Assembly: GCA_900752975.1 (NCBI GenBank)
Contig: CAADXH010000100.1
Coordinates: forward strand, 1 to 21,780
Direction: 5' to 3'
Source: Bacilli bacterium
Lineage (GTDB): Bacteria > Bacillota_I > Bacilli_A > ML615J-28 > CAG-313
DNA: 21,780 nt
A program made the position numbers and the translations under genes. The notes beneath the pieces were generated by a model. It made no database searches, had not been told where the DNA came from, and was given only the letters and a program-made list of their open reading frames with translations. Below, one piece after another: positions 20,879-21,780 of the stretch. The first letter of the stretch is position 1, and every line of letters begins with the position of its first letter.

Positions 20879-21780
20879 TTATATTTCATATGTACCATCA
20901 GTGCAATTAATTTCACAATTATCTGGTACATTTAAATTCCAATTAGATGCAGCACTTATTGCCAGCTTCCATTGAGCCATTGTTCCTTTATAGTATATAG
21001 TTGTTAAACTACTACAATTATAAAATACATAATCTCCTATACTTGTGACACTGTTTGGGATTTCTATGCTTGTTAAACTAGTACAACCTCTAAATGCGAA
21101 ACTTCCTATACTTGTTACACTGTTCGGGATGTCTATGCTTGTTAAACTAGAACAGCCTTCAAATGCATCATATCCTATACTTGTGACACTGTTTGGGATT
21201 TCTATGCTTGTTAAACTAGTACAACCAGAGAATGCATAATCTCCTATACTTGTGACACTACTTGGGATTATTGTATTTTTACAGCCTATAACTAATTTAT
21301 TTGTAGCTGTTTTTATTATTGCATTACAATTATTTCTTGAATCATACACCTTATTATCTTTATCAACTATTATACTTGATAAGCTACTACAATTGTAAAA
21401 GGCAGAATTTCCTATACTTGTAATAGCACTTGGGATTTCTATGCTTGTTAAACTAGAACAGCCTTCAAATGCATAACGTCCTATACTTGTTACACTGTTT
21501 GGGATTTCTATGCTTGTTAAACTAGTACAACCAGAGAATGCATAATCTCCTATACTTGGGACACTGTTTGGAATTTCTATACTTGTGACACTAGTACAGC
21601 CAGAGAATGCTGAGCCTCCTATACTTGTGACACTGTTTGGGATTTCTATGCTTGTTAAACTAGTACAACCAGAGAATGCTGAGCCTCCTATACTTGTTAC
21701 ACTGTTTGGGATTTCTATGCTTGTTAAACTAGTACAACCTCTAAATGCGAAACTTCCTATACTTGTTACACTGTTCGGGA
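20879..21780 (-). CDS. BspA-like leucine-rich repeat (LRR_5) protein, 3' part
   Basis: The frame is open from the TAA at 20879 to the right edge, so about 300 C-terminal residues are seen and the start lies outside; an apparent start at 21349 is only a GTG inside the repeat domain. The protein is built of 23-residue repeats of the form SLTSIEIPNSVTSIGDYAFSGCT; about ten occur, interrupted by one island (VDKDNKVYDSRNNCNAIIK, then CKNTIIP). After the last repeat comes a cap-like end with YYKGTMAQWKLAIS and a short Cys-containing tail. This is the Treponema/BspA-type LRR (LRR_5), usually on large secreted or surface proteins that bind host or environmental ligands. Signal peptide and anchor would be upstream, out of view. 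Confidence 0.9.
   Translation of the reverse strand, partial: PNSVTSIGSFAFRGCTSLTSIEIPNSVTSIGGSAFSGCTSLTSIEIPNSVTSIGGSAFSGCTSVTSIEIPNSVPSIGDYAFSGCTSLTSIEIPNSVTSIGRYAFEGCSSLTSIEIPSAITSIGNSAFYNCSSLSSIIVDKDNKVYDSRNNCNAIIKTATNKLVIGCKNTIIPSSVTSIGDYAFSGCTSLTSIEIPNSVTSIGYDAFEGCSSLTSIDIPNSVTSIGSFAFRGCTSLTSIEIPNSVTSIGDYVFYNCSSLTTIYYKGTMAQWKLAISAASNWNLNVPDNCEINCTDGTYEI
21031..21780 (-). repeat. 69-bp tandem repeats within the LRR gene, with an 82-bp exact direct repeat
   Basis: The 23-residue protein repeats correspond to 69-bp DNA units with very high identity. Positions 21048-21129 and 21699-21780 are identical over 82 bp, and the second copy runs to the window edge, so the match may be longer. Several other units differ at only a few bases. 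This degree of DNA identity suggests recent duplication or gene conversion. Confidence 0.9.

Noticed and set aside
21045..21239. Plus-strand open frame through the LRR repeats
   Set aside because: It is the antisense shadow of the repeat units; no ribosome-binding site and the minus-strand frame explains it fully.

Overview
This window comes from a low-GC, walled bacterium of the Firmicutes/Bacilli type that reads TGA as stop. Gene order (rpsB-tsf-pyrH-frr, trmFO-xerC, polA-mutM-coaE-dnaB-dnaI), a T-box on thrS, M15 D,D-carboxypeptidase and LysM proteins all fit that group. The BspA-type leucine-rich repeats at the right end are common in gut-dwelling members, so an uncultured host-associated Bacilli lineage is a reasonable inference; the sequence alone does not give a species.

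Layout. Positions 1-150 hold a possible transposase tail and small inverted repeats. 148-738 is a lipoprotein with its own promoter and terminator. 886-4173 is the translation/UMP kinase operon rpsB-tsf-pyrH-frr, with a strong promoter, a structured leader and a terminator. 4212-7083 is trmFO-xerC-GNAT. 7221-8688 is accessory: a triple-LysM protein, a decayed reading frame and a class III Fic protein. 8762-11048 is thrS with a complete threonine T-box leader. 11222-11890 is a second lipoprotein. 11902-18605 is a compact DNA replication/repair operon, polA-(mutM::coaE fusion)-unknown 127-aa gene-dnaB-dnaI. Then, on the plus strand, come a VanY-like carboxypeptidase and a small Tyr-Pro-repeat membrane protein. 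A 33-bp tandem repeat and an AT-rich gap follow, then, on the minus strand, an HNH endonuclease and the 3' part of a BspA-like repeat protein that runs off the right edge.

All core genes are on the minus strand with intact Shine-Dalgarno sites and mostly recognisable promoters. The clearest oddity is the in-frame fusion of formamidopyrimidine-DNA glycosylase to dephospho-CoA kinase: both halves look catalytically complete and no start codon is available to make the kinase separately. Other points of interest are the auto-inhibited Fic toxin-like gene beside a decayed frame, the repeat-rich right end (an 82-bp exact direct repeat inside the LRR gene, next to an HNH nuclease), and two unrelated 33-bp tandem repeats. 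I do not see a clearly new multi-gene defence or signalling system; the fusion and the accessory right end are the best candidates for follow-up.
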